This document shows, piece after piece, positions 57,686-64,000 of a DNA stretch of 64,000 bases. The position numbers and the translations under genes were made by a program. Below the pieces are notes generated by a model. It saw nothing but the letters and a program-made list of their open reading frames with translations, had not been told where the DNA came from and did no database searches. This DNA is from RYN-230 sp963829725 (GTDB lineage: Bacteria > Actinomycetota > Actinomycetes > Streptosporangiales > Streptosporangiaceae), in assembly GCA_963829725.1 (NCBI GenBank), contig CAWHJW010000009.1:310001-374000 (forward strand), given 5' to 3'. Every line of letters begins with the position of its first letter. Position 1 is the stretch's first letter.

Positions 57686-58411
57686 ATGACAATCGAAGGC
57701 AAGGCCGTCCTGGTGACCGGGGCCAACCGCGGCATCGGGCAGGCGCTGGTCACCGAAGCCCTGAGGCGGGGCGCGGGGCGGGTCTATGCGGGCACGCGCC
57801 AGCCGATGGCCCACCCGGATGAGCGGGTCACCCCCCTGGCCCTGGACGTCACCGATGGGGCGCAGATCCAGGCCGCGGCCGGGAGAGTCGGGTCCCTCGA
57901 TCTCCTCATCAACAACGCGGGCGTGGCACTCTACGATGACCTCAGCGATCGTGCCCAGCTCGAACAGCACCTGGCCGTGAACCTGTTCGGCACCTATGGC
58001 GTGACCCAGGCCTTCCTGTCGTTGCTGACGCGTTCCCGGGGGGCCATCGTCAACAACGTGTCGATGATGGCCATCGCCCCCCTGCCGCTCACCCCGGCCT
58101 ACGCGATCTCGAAAGCGGCCGCGTTCAACCTGACGCAATCGCTGCGCGCTCTCCTGGCCGGACGGGGCGTGCGGGTGCATGCGGTCCTGACCGGCCCCAC
58201 CGACACCGATATGACCCGGGGCTTCGACATACCGAAGGCCTCGCCGGAATCTGTCGCGCGGGCCATCTTCGACGGGGTGGAGAACGGCGAGGAAGAAATC
58301 TTCCCCGATCCCATGTCACAGTCCATGGCCGACAGCTGGCGCAGCGGCGCGGCCAAGGAGCTCGAGCGCCAGAACGCGGCGTTCGTGGCCGCTGAGCCGG
58401 TCACGCCATGA
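57686..58411 (+). CDS. Short-chain dehydrogenase/reductase
   Basis: A 241-residue classical SDR. Cofactor motif VTGANRGIGQALVTEAL (TGxxxGxG), NNAG in LLINNAGVALYDD, active-site Ser in NNVSMMAIAPLPL and YxxxK in AYAISKAAAFN. The Arg/Asp pattern after beta-2 (VYAGTRQP) suggests NADP(H). TAGGAGG sits 5 bases before ATG. It is followed with a four-base overlap by the DUF2182 gene. The substrate is unknown. Confidence 0.92.
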   Translation: MTIEGKAVLVTGANRGIGQALVTEALRRGAGRVYAGTRQPMAHPDERVTPLALDVTDGAQIQAAAGRVGSLDLLINNAGVALYDDLSDRAQLEQHLAVNLFGTYGVTQAFLSLLTRSRGAIVNNVSMMAIAPLPLTPAYAISKAAAFNLTQSLRALLAGRGVRVHAVLTGPTDTDMTRGFDIPKASPESVARAIFDGVENGEEEIFPDPMSQSMADSWRSGAAKELERQNAAFVAAEPVTP

Positions 58412-59091
58412 GCATGGCCAGGGACACGGTGCAGGTCTGGCACGGCCAGGCCGCCGCCACGGCCGCCGCGGTGACGGCAACGCTCGGGCTCGCCGCCGCA
58501 TCCTGGGTCGTCGCGGTCCGGCAGATGAACGGGATGGACATGGGCGTGGCGACCCGGCTGGGCTCGTTCGCGTTCTTTGCCGCCCTGTGGGTGTGGATGA
58601 TGGCCGCGATGATGCTGCCCGGCGCGGTCCCGGCCGTCGTGAGACGCGTCCGGGCCAGCGGCCGGGTGCGGGCCGTGCCGCTGTTCCTCGGGTCCTACCT
58701 CGCTGTCTGGGCCCTGGTGGGCGTCGCGGTGTATGCGCTGTACCGGCCGCACGGGACTGTCGCCGCCGGCGTGGCGGCGATCGCGGCCGGCGCCTACGAG
58801 CTCACGCCGCTCAAGCGGCACTTCCGGCGGCGCTGCCGGGAGGGCGCCCAGTCCGGATTCGAGTTCGGCCTGTGCTGTGCCGGATCGAGCATCGGGCTGA
58901 TGCTCCTGCTGGTGGCGGTGAGCGTCATGAGCCTCACCTGGATGGGCGTGATCGCCGTCCTCGTCCTGGCCCAGAAGCTGCTGCCGCCGAAAGCCGTCCT
59001 CGATGTGCCGCTGGCGCTGGCGATCGCCGCACTCGGAGTCCTGATCCTCGCCGCGCCCGCGTCAGTCCCCGGGCTCACGCCGCCGATGTGA
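58408..59091 (+). CDS. DUF2182 membrane protein (predicted metal-binding)
   Basis: A 227-residue integral membrane protein with about six hydrophobic segments. DUF2182 hallmarks: LWVWMMAAMMLPGAVPAV, GAYELTPLKRHFRRRC and the Cys/Gly-rich FEFGLCCAGSSIGLMLLLVA. Members are annotated as predicted metal-binding membrane proteins; function is unproven. ATG 58408 overlaps the SDR stop; a second ATG at 58414 is possible. It is followed, after 87 bases, by a DUF899 gene, a frequent neighbour. Confidence 0.88.
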   Translation: MSMARDTVQVWHGQAAATAAAVTATLGLAAASWVVAVRQMNGMDMGVATRLGSFAFFAALWVWMMAAMMLPGAVPAVVRRVRASGRVRAVPLFLGSYLAVWALVGVAVYALYRPHGTVAAGVAAIAAGAYELTPLKRHFRRRCREGAQSGFEFGLCCAGSSIGLMLLLVAVSVMSLTWMGVIAVLVLAQKLLPPKAVLDVPLALAIAALGVLILAAPASVPGLTPPM

Positions 59092-59178
59092 GACGTCATC
59101 GGTGGCGGGGGCACGCCAAGTCCTCGGTAACGACATCAGGTCCTGGCCAGTCCTGGCCACGACAAAGGAGAGAAGACA

Positions 59179-59943
59179 ATGACCGCTCACAGGACCGGAA
59201 CACGTGAAGAGTGGCTGGCCGCCCGGCTGGAGCTGCTGGCGGACGAGAAGGCGCTGACGCGGCGCAGCGACGAGCTCGCGCGGCGGCGGCAGGAGCTGCC
59301 CTGGGTCCGGATCGGGAAGGAGTACCGCTTCGAGACCGGCGAGGGAACGGCGTCACTCGCCGATCTGTTCGCAGGACGCTCGCAGCTGCTCATCTATCAC
59401 TTCATGTTCGGGGCCGGCTACACGGCAGGGTGCCCGTCCTGCTCGGCGATCGCGGACGGCTTCGACGGCTCCGTCGTCCACCTGGCCAATCACGACGTCA
59501 CCCTCTGCGCGGTGTCGCGGGCTCCGCTCGCGAAGCTGCAGGCCTACCAGCAGCGGATGGGCTGGAGCTTCCCCTGGGCGTCGTCGTCCGGCAGCGGCTT
59601 CAGCCACGACTTCCAGGCGGCGGTCACCAGGGAGGAGTGGGAGTCGGGGGCCGTCGAGTACAACTTCCGCCAGGCGGACTTCCGGCCAGCCGCCGGCCAG
59701 GACAGTTCCGGGCTCGACGAGTTCGCGTCGGGCATCGTCGGGACGGACTGGGCGACGTACCGGCGGGAAGGGCCCGGCGTGAGCGCGTTCGCCCTGGAGG
59801 ATGGCATCGTCTACCACACCTACTCGGCGTATGCGCGCGGCCTGGACGGCCTGTGGGGCATGTACCAGTGGCTGGACCGCGCGCCACTCGGCCGCAACGA
59901 GGCCGGCTTCTGGTGGCGCCGCCACGACGAATACGGCAGCTAG
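59179..59943 (+). CDS. DUF899 (thioredoxin-like) protein
   Basis: A 254-residue DUF899-family protein. Hallmarks: EEWLAARLELLADEKALTRR, ELPWVRIGKEYRFETGEG, HFMFGAGYTAGCPSCSAIAD with C-x2-C in a thioredoxin-like context, and GMGWSFPW-like RMGWSFPWASSSGSGFSHDF. AAAGGAGAG precedes ATG. The family is predicted to be redox-active but has no established reaction. It probably shares a transcript with DUF2182. Confidence 0.9.
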   Translation: MTAHRTGTREEWLAARLELLADEKALTRRSDELARRRQELPWVRIGKEYRFETGEGTASLADLFAGRSQLLIYHFMFGAGYTAGCPSCSAIADGFDGSVVHLANHDVTLCAVSRAPLAKLQAYQQRMGWSFPWASSSGSGFSHDFQAAVTREEWESGAVEYNFRQADFRPAAGQDSSGLDEFASGIVGTDWATYRREGPGVSAFALEDGIVYHTYSAYARGLDGLWGMYQWLDRAPLGRNEAGFWWRRHDEYGS

Positions 59944-59978
59944 CCCGGCACCGGCCCCGTCGGGCGATAATAGGCGGC

Positions 59979-60572
59979 GTGGACACCAGCCACCACAGCC
60001 TTGTCATCGCGGCTGCCGCGGCGGCCGGGCCGTGTCCTCCCGGCGAGGAGGCAGCCTGGGGCCGCCGGGTGCACGGCCTGACCGTGGACCTGCACCTGAT
60101 CGCCCAGCAGGCCAGGCAGGACATCGACCGGCTGGAGTCAGCACGGACCTTCATCGCGTTCCTGGAGAAGGTCGAGATCGAGGAATCGAGCCGCCGCGGG
60201 CTGGTCACGTTGCGCCTGCCGTCGGGCGAGAGCGAGCCGATCCGCACCGAGCACGCGGACACCGACCGCGGGCGGGCCCTGATCGAGCGGGCCCGTTCCC
60301 TGGAAGGGCGCTGGGTGCTGGTCTACCGCTACAACGAGCAGAAGGCGGGCCAGCGGAACCAGTCGGTCCGGATGCTGGCCCACCTGATGGACCTCAGCGC
60401 TGACGCGGCCGTGCCCAGCAGCACGGCGAAGAAGATGGTGCTGCACGAGGCAGGCGGCGACGTGGCGCGCGCGCAGGAGGCGTGGCTGGCCGCGGGCCTG
60501 CCGGATGCTGGCCCGGTCAGCGCCGAGCGGCTGGAGCAGGCGCGCGCGGCGGCGCGGGAAGGTAACGCCTGA
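59979..60572 (+). CDS. Conserved hypothetical protein
   Basis: A 197-residue soluble protein I cannot place. The N-terminal half includes AARQDIDRLE-like helices (LIAQQARQDIDRLESARTFI). A beta-rich middle follows with VTLRLPSGESEPIRTEHADT and GRWVLVYRYNEQKAGQRNQS. A charged helical C-terminus has a MVLHEAGGDVARAQEAWLAA segment resembling a small helical hairpin. GTG 59979 has GATAAT about 9 bases upstream and no ribosome site, so it may be leaderless. It borders the transposon remnant. Confidence 0.55.
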   Translation: MDTSHHSLVIAAAAAAGPCPPGEEAAWGRRVHGLTVDLHLIAQQARQDIDRLESARTFIAFLEKVEIEESSRRGLVTLRLPSGESEPIRTEHADTDRGRALIERARSLEGRWVLVYRYNEQKAGQRNQSVRMLAHLMDLSADAAVPSSTAKKMVLHEAGGDVARAQEAWLAAGLPDAGPVSAERLEQARAAAREGNA

Positions 60573-60619
60573 AGCGGGATTACAGGCACCCGGCCCGGCT
60601 GTGGCCTGCCGTGAAACTC

Positions 60620-60813
60620 GATAACAGTAAGAAGCTGATAACAGCAAGATGCGTGCGTGACCGAGCCAAGCCCTTCCCAGGTGCGGGTAGTTCTAAGGTC
60701 CGGGCCGGACCGGCCCGGTTCGAGCTGGTCCGATTCGGATCGGCCCGGACCATGTGCCGCCGCGAGGCAGCGCGGGAGCGCGTGGATAGCCTGACGCATC
60801 TTGCTGTTATCAG
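60620..60813. repeat. Recombination-site-like repeat array
   Basis: GATAACAGTAAGA at 60620-60632 and GATAACAGCAAGA at 60637-60649 are direct repeats 17 bases apart. CTGATAACAGCAAGATGCGT (60635-60654) is repeated as an exact 20-bp inverted copy at 60794-60813, 139 bases away. The array lies just upstream of a recombinase-like gene, as does the internal resolution site of Tn4430-type Tn3 transposons. A res/IRS role is inferred. Confidence 0.55.
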
Positions 60814-60839
60814 GTCAGCACCGGTATTATGGCTGGCAT

Positions 60840-61691
60840 ATGCCAGCCCCGGTAGGCCGTACTCCGGCCCGTGACGCTCGTGACGACTTCATCCGTCACC
60901 TGGCCGGCCGCCGGTTCGCTGCCAGCACCCGGCGGATCCGCAGGCATTTCCTCGACGAGTACCTGCAACACGCCCAGCAGGCCGCAGGTACCGTCGAGAT
61001 CACGATCGCCGAGCTCCTGGATCCTGCGCGCCTCGACGCGTGGCTCTCCGATGCGGCCGCTGGCAGGACCCGGACCCGCAACACCCTCCGCGGTCGTGAT
61101 GCCGCCGCCCACCCCAACTCGATGCGCGTGCGCATCGACTCCTACAACTCCTTCGCCGAGTTCCTCCGCCTGCCCGACCGCCGTGACAGCCAGCCGCCCG
61201 CCGCCGGCTACCGGCTGACCCCCGCCGATACCGAGCGCCTTCTGCACGACCTGGCCGTGCGCAGGCCCATCCACGCCAACGCCGCGACATGCCTGCGCAC
61301 GGCCGCCGTTGCCGCGCTCGTCGCCGACACCGGCCGGTCCGTCCCCGAGCTTGCCCGCCTCGCCGTCAGGGCCCTGCACCTGGACGGCGAGGCGCATGTC
61401 GAGCTCGCCGGCGGCTCCTGCCCGCTAGGCGGCCCGGCCGTGCAGATCCTGACCCGGTGGCTCGGGGCCCGGGCGGCGATCATCGCCGAACTCGAGGGCA
61501 GCGATCCGGGCCACCTGTGGATCCCGACCAAGCCCGGGCGGCCCCGGGGTGGCCGCGACCCCGTGCGGCCCGGCCTCACGCCAGCGGCCGTCCGCACCCT
61601 GCACGCTGCCCACCGCAGCCTCGTCAGCCAGCTGTTCGGAGCCCCGCTTCGTCCCGGCGCCCTCCGCGCGTCAGGCCCGTCGCGTCCTTGA
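60840..61691 (+). CDS. Tyrosine recombinase-like protein of a Tn3-type element
   Basis: About 283 residues. The N-terminal half resembles a phage-integrase SAM-like core-binding domain (DFIRHLAGRRFAASTRRIRR, MRVRIDSYNSFAEFLRLPDR). The C-terminal half has LRTAAVAALVADTGRSVPEL and ARLAVRALHLDGEAHVELAG, matching the beginning of a tyrosine recombinase catalytic domain, and WIPTKPGRPRGGRDPV. I do not see the HxxR box or a catalytic Tyr before the stop (end APLRPGALRASG), so it may be truncated or a variant. It precedes the transposase as TnpI does in Tn4430. ATG 60840 lacks a clear ribosome site. Confidence 0.5.
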   Translation: MPAPVGRTPARDARDDFIRHLAGRRFAASTRRIRRHFLDEYLQHAQQAAGTVEITIAELLDPARLDAWLSDAAAGRTRTRNTLRGRDAAAHPNSMRVRIDSYNSFAEFLRLPDRRDSQPPAAGYRLTPADTERLLHDLAVRRPIHANAATCLRTAAVAALVADTGRSVPELARLAVRALHLDGEAHVELAGGSCPLGGPAVQILTRWLGARAAIIAELEGSDPGHLWIPTKPGRPRGGRDPVRPGLTPAAVRTLHAAHRSLVSQLFGAPLRPGALRASGPSRP

Positions 61692-61734
61692 CCCAAAGCG
61701 GCAGGGGTAACCGCGGGGGAGCACCGGGCGGGCC

Positions 61735-63294
61735 ATGCTCGTGCGGCCCGGGCGCAGCGGCCCGATCACGCCCCGCTCACGCTCAGCCGGGGAGACCGGC
61801 TTCTGCTGGCTCCTCCACGTCACGCCGCTGGACGCCGCGCCCGAGCCGCCGAACCTGCGCCGACTGAAGACCGCGATCCGCGACCGGTGGGGCGTGGTCC
61901 CGCTGATGGACATGCTCACCGAGACCTGCCTGCGCACCGGCTGCCTGAGCGCCTTCACCCCGGTCGGCATCCAGAACCACCTGGACCCGCACGTGCTGTT
62001 CGAGCGGCTCCTGCTGCTGGTCTACGCCTACGGGACCGGGGCGGGAATCCGCGCGGTCGCCGCCGGGGACCACCCGCACACCGAGGACGACCTGCGCTAC
62101 GCGCGCCGTCGCTACCTCACCGTCGACGCCTGCCGGCAAGCCGCCCGCGTCATCGCCAACGCGACCTTCGCCGCCCGGCAGGCCGCGCTGTGGGGTGAGG
62201 GGACGACCGCGGTCGCGTCGGACTCCACGCACTTCTCCGCGTTCGACCAGAACATCTTCACCGAGTGGCACTCGCGCTACCGGAGGGCGAAACGCGGCGT
62301 CCTGATCTACTGGACGGTCAACACGGTGGGGTCGATGGCCGTGCACAGCCAGCTGATCAGCTGTTCCGCCTCCGAGGTCCACGCGATGGTCGAGGGGGCG
62401 ATGCGGCACGGCACCAGCATGGAGATCGAGCAGAACTTCGTCGACTCCCACGGCGCCAGCTTCGTCGGGTTCGGCATCACCAGGCTGCTCGACTTCGACC
62501 TGATCGCCCGGTTCAAGCAGATCAACACGATGAAGCTGTACGTGCCGGGCCCCGGCGGCCAGTACGCCTACCCCGCGCTCGCCCCGGCGCTGACCAGGCC
62601 GGTGCGCTGGGAGATCATCGAGAACAACTACGACCTCATGATGAAGTACGCGACCGCGATCCGGCTGCGGACCGCCTCCACCGAGGCGCTGCTGCGCCGC
62701 TTCACCTCCGAGACCACCCACCCCGCCTACGCCGCGATGCTCGAGACCGGCCGCGCCCAGCGCTCTATCTTCCTGGCCCGCTGGCTCCGCGACCGCGACC
62801 TCCAGCGCGAGACCGAGTCCGGCCTCAACGTGGTCGAGAACTACAACGGCGTCAACGACTACATCAGGTTCGGCAAGCGCGGCGAGCTGGCCTCCAACCG
62901 CCGCGAGGAGCAGGAACTCGGGATGCTGTGCCTGCACATCCTCCAGAGCAGCCTCGGCCTGGTCAATACCCTCATGATCCAGGACACCCTCGCGCTGCCC
63001 GAGTGGCAGGGCGTGCTCACCGACGCCGACCGGCGCGGCCTCACCCCGGTCTTCCACGCCAACATGACCCCGTACGGGGAGATCCAGCGCGCAGACGCGC
63101 CGGACCTCACGGCCTTCCGGCGGTCGCCACCTGATAATCCCGCCCAGCGCACGCCCGGCGGCCTGGCCTGGCTTCTGCTGGATCACCTTGGCTGCGCGCG
63201 GTCCTCGCCCTCGACGCCCAGGACGCGTCTGGACGGCGAGGACGAGTGGCGCGCGGCCTGGCGCGGTGCGGCTTACACTGCTTCCTGTACGTGA
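61735..63294 (+). pseudogene. tnpA: Tn3-family transposase, C-terminal half only
   Basis: About 519 codons cover the DDE catalytic half of TnpA: PPNLRRLKTAIRDRWGVVPL, VASDSTHFSAFDQNIFTEWH (first Asp), NFVDSHGASFVGFGITRLLD (second Asp), RFKQINTMKLYVPG, and VVENYNGVNDYIRFGKRGEL with EEQELGMLCLHILQSSLGLV near the end (catalytic Glu region). Full Tn3 transposases have 950-1000 residues; the N-terminal DNA-binding half is absent and an in-frame stop lies at 61708. The product cannot mobilise the element. The final 50 residues after TAFRRS diverge from the family. Confidence 0.85.
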
Positions 63295-63311
63295 TAACGG
63301 GCCGTTATCAC
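63291..63311. repeat. Inverted repeat at the transposase end
   Basis: GTGATAACG (63291-63299), GGC, CGTTATCAC (63303-63311) overlaps the transposase stop. It shares TGATAAC with the array at 60620-60813. It may be a terminator or a recombination-protein site. Confidence 0.5.
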
Positions 63312-63491
63312 TCCCACGGACGGCCCGGCGCCTGTGCGGTTCCGCCATGGGCCAGCCTCGGTGGACGTGGGGGTGCGTCTCCGCTTGGCAGCTGCGCACG
63401 TTACCGGTGTGGGGTCGTGGATCGGCCGCGGGTGCGGGAGGATGTGCGTAACAGTTTGCCGACGGCCCTAGTGCAGGCCTAGGGGTGTGTG

Positions 63492-63845
63492 ATGGCCGAG
63501 TTCGTGCGGTTCACGCTCGATGACGGCTCGGAGGTGCTGTTCGAGTCCGCCGAGAGTGACCTGGTGGCGCTGCATGGCGGTCCGCCGGAGGTACGCGAGG
63601 GCGGCAAGTTGACCGCGCGGCTGCAGGGGGTGGCGGAGGCCGCGGAGGAGGTCGCCGGTTCGTTGCGTGCCCGGCTGGTGCCGGATGAGGTGAGCCTGGA
63701 GTTCGGGCTGAAGGTGTCTGGCGGCGTGAACTGGTTCTTCGCGAAGGCGCAGGGGGAGGGCACCATCAAGGTCACCGTGAAGTGGGCCGGGAACTCGGCG
63801 CCGGCCGCCCCGCCTGGAACCGGGCAGGACCCGGGGAAGGGATGA
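63492..63845 (+). CDS. Trypsin-co-occurring domain protein (CU044_2847/trypco1-like)
   Basis: A 117-residue small soluble protein: AEFVRFTLDDGSEVLFESAE, then a helix (AARLQGVAEAAEEV-type, ARLQGVAEAAEEVAGSLRAR) and VSLEFGLKVSGGVNWFFAKA with GTIKVTVKW. This beta-alpha-beta layout and the VxLEFGxKxSG motif are characteristic of the CU044_2847 or trypco1 family found next to trypsin-like proteases in actinobacterial conflict systems. AGGGG lies upstream; ATG 63492 follows a possible GTG at 63489. It overlaps the protease gene by four bases. Confidence 0.8.
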   Translation: MAEFVRFTLDDGSEVLFESAESDLVALHGGPPEVREGGKLTARLQGVAEAAEEVAGSLRARLVPDEVSLEFGLKVSGGVNWFFAKAQGEGTIKVTVKWAGNSAPAAPPGTGQDPGKG

Positions 63846-64000
63846 TGTCCGGGGGCCAGGCCGCGGTCGCGGGGGCGACCGCGGCCGTGTTGGTCGACGG
63901 GCGGCGGGCCGGTTCGGCGGTGCTGGTCGGCTCCCGGTACCTGGTCACCGCCGCGCATGTGCTGCAGCGCCAGGACCCCGGCACTTTGGCCATGGTGGCG
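63842..64000 (+). CDS. Trypsin-like serine protease, truncated by the window end
   Basis: The first 53 codons of a chymotrypsin-fold protease: AAVLVDGRRAGSAVLVGSRY then LVTAAHVLQRQDPG, where the His of TAAHVL is the catalytic histidine. No signal peptide is present, so it is intracellular, as in trypsin-containing NTP-dependent conflict systems. GGGGAAGG precedes ATG 63842, which overlaps the trypco-type stop. Asp, Ser and any fused effector or NTPase domains lie beyond the window. Confidence 0.8.
   Translation, partial: MMSGGQAAVAGATAAVLVDGRRAGSAVLVGSRYLVTAAHVLQRQDPGTLAMVA

Larger units (their letters stand above)
60620..63311 (+). mobile_element. Degraded Tn3-family transposon (TnpI/TnpA-type organisation)
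   Basis: The segment holds a repeat array, a recombinase-like gene and the C-terminal half of a Tn3 transposase on one strand, the order seen in Tn4430-like elements. The GATAAC motif of the left array recurs at the right end (63291-63311). I find no 38-bp terminal inverted repeats of the usual GGGG...TAAG type, so the true ends are unknown and the coordinates only bracket recognised parts. Confidence 0.6.

Noticed and set aside
60635..60813. The 20-bp inverted repeat as terminal repeats of a small insertion sequence
   Set aside because: Only 139 bases lie between the arms with no gene inside; position before a recombinase gene fits a resolution site better.

Overview
The window comes from a very GC-rich actinobacterium (by eye well above 70% G+C, with G/C almost fixed at third codon positions). 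RbpA, a polyprenol-phosphate mannose synthase, DUF3817, many GTG/TTG starts, four-base ATGA/GTGA gene overlaps and many apparently leaderless mRNAs all fit Actinomycetota, probably a soil lineage near Streptosporangiales. I cannot name the species.

Layout, left to right. 1-4.0 kb: a GH38 alpha-mannosidase running off the left edge, divergent from an ArsR-type regulator that is followed by an internally deleted MFS remnant. 4.0-14.7 kb: a LacI-family regulator, then a long same-strand block holding a beta-hydroxyacid dehydrogenase, two paralogous substrate-binding lipoproteins, LivH/LivM/LivG/LivF-type ABC components, an ACMSD-like amidohydrolase and a DapA-family lyase. This reads as one uptake-plus-catabolism module for an unknown small acid, with two LacI-type operator candidates. 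14.7-22.1 kb: an FAD oxidoreductase, DUF1269 and small membrane proteins, a GntR regulator, two methyltransferases, a PNPOx-fold protein and lgt.

22.2-31.3 kb: an MFS transporter and a lysine-fermentation-type cluster, kamA divergent from kdd-kamD-kamE-kal, ending at a convergent acetyl-CoA synthetase gene. The cleavage enzyme Kce is not in the window. 31.3-37.6 kb: a non-coding stretch with a good promoter and strong hairpins, then ppm1, a YkgJ-pentapeptide fusion, rbpA with a SigR-type promoter, a GDPD, two RNA-methyltransferase-like genes and small membrane proteins. 37.6-49.1 kb: housekeeping-type genes (adenylate kinase, glycerate kinase, PRPP synthetase), a two-subunit molybdenum hydroxylase divergent from an alpha/beta hydrolase, and an NlpC/P60 protein, interspersed with decayed genes.

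49.2-60.6 kb: map, an S9 peptidase, an unusual PAS protein with elastin-like VPGG repeats, an amidohydrolase, an MFS transporter, two tail-to-tail pseudogenes, and an ArsR-SDR-DUF2182-DUF899 block with a clear operator. 60.6-64.0 kb: a degraded Tn3-family element (recombinase-like gene plus the C-terminal half of TnpA), then a trypsin-co-occurring-domain protein and the start of a trypsin-like protease. That last pair is a likely edge of a conflict or defence-type locus.

One theme runs through the window. At least eight protein genes are broken by internal deletion, truncation or frameshift (about 3.8, 37.7, 38.4, 42.8, 47.0, 48.8, 56.0 and 56.7 kb), besides the truncated transposase. This suggests active gene loss by deletion in accessory regions.
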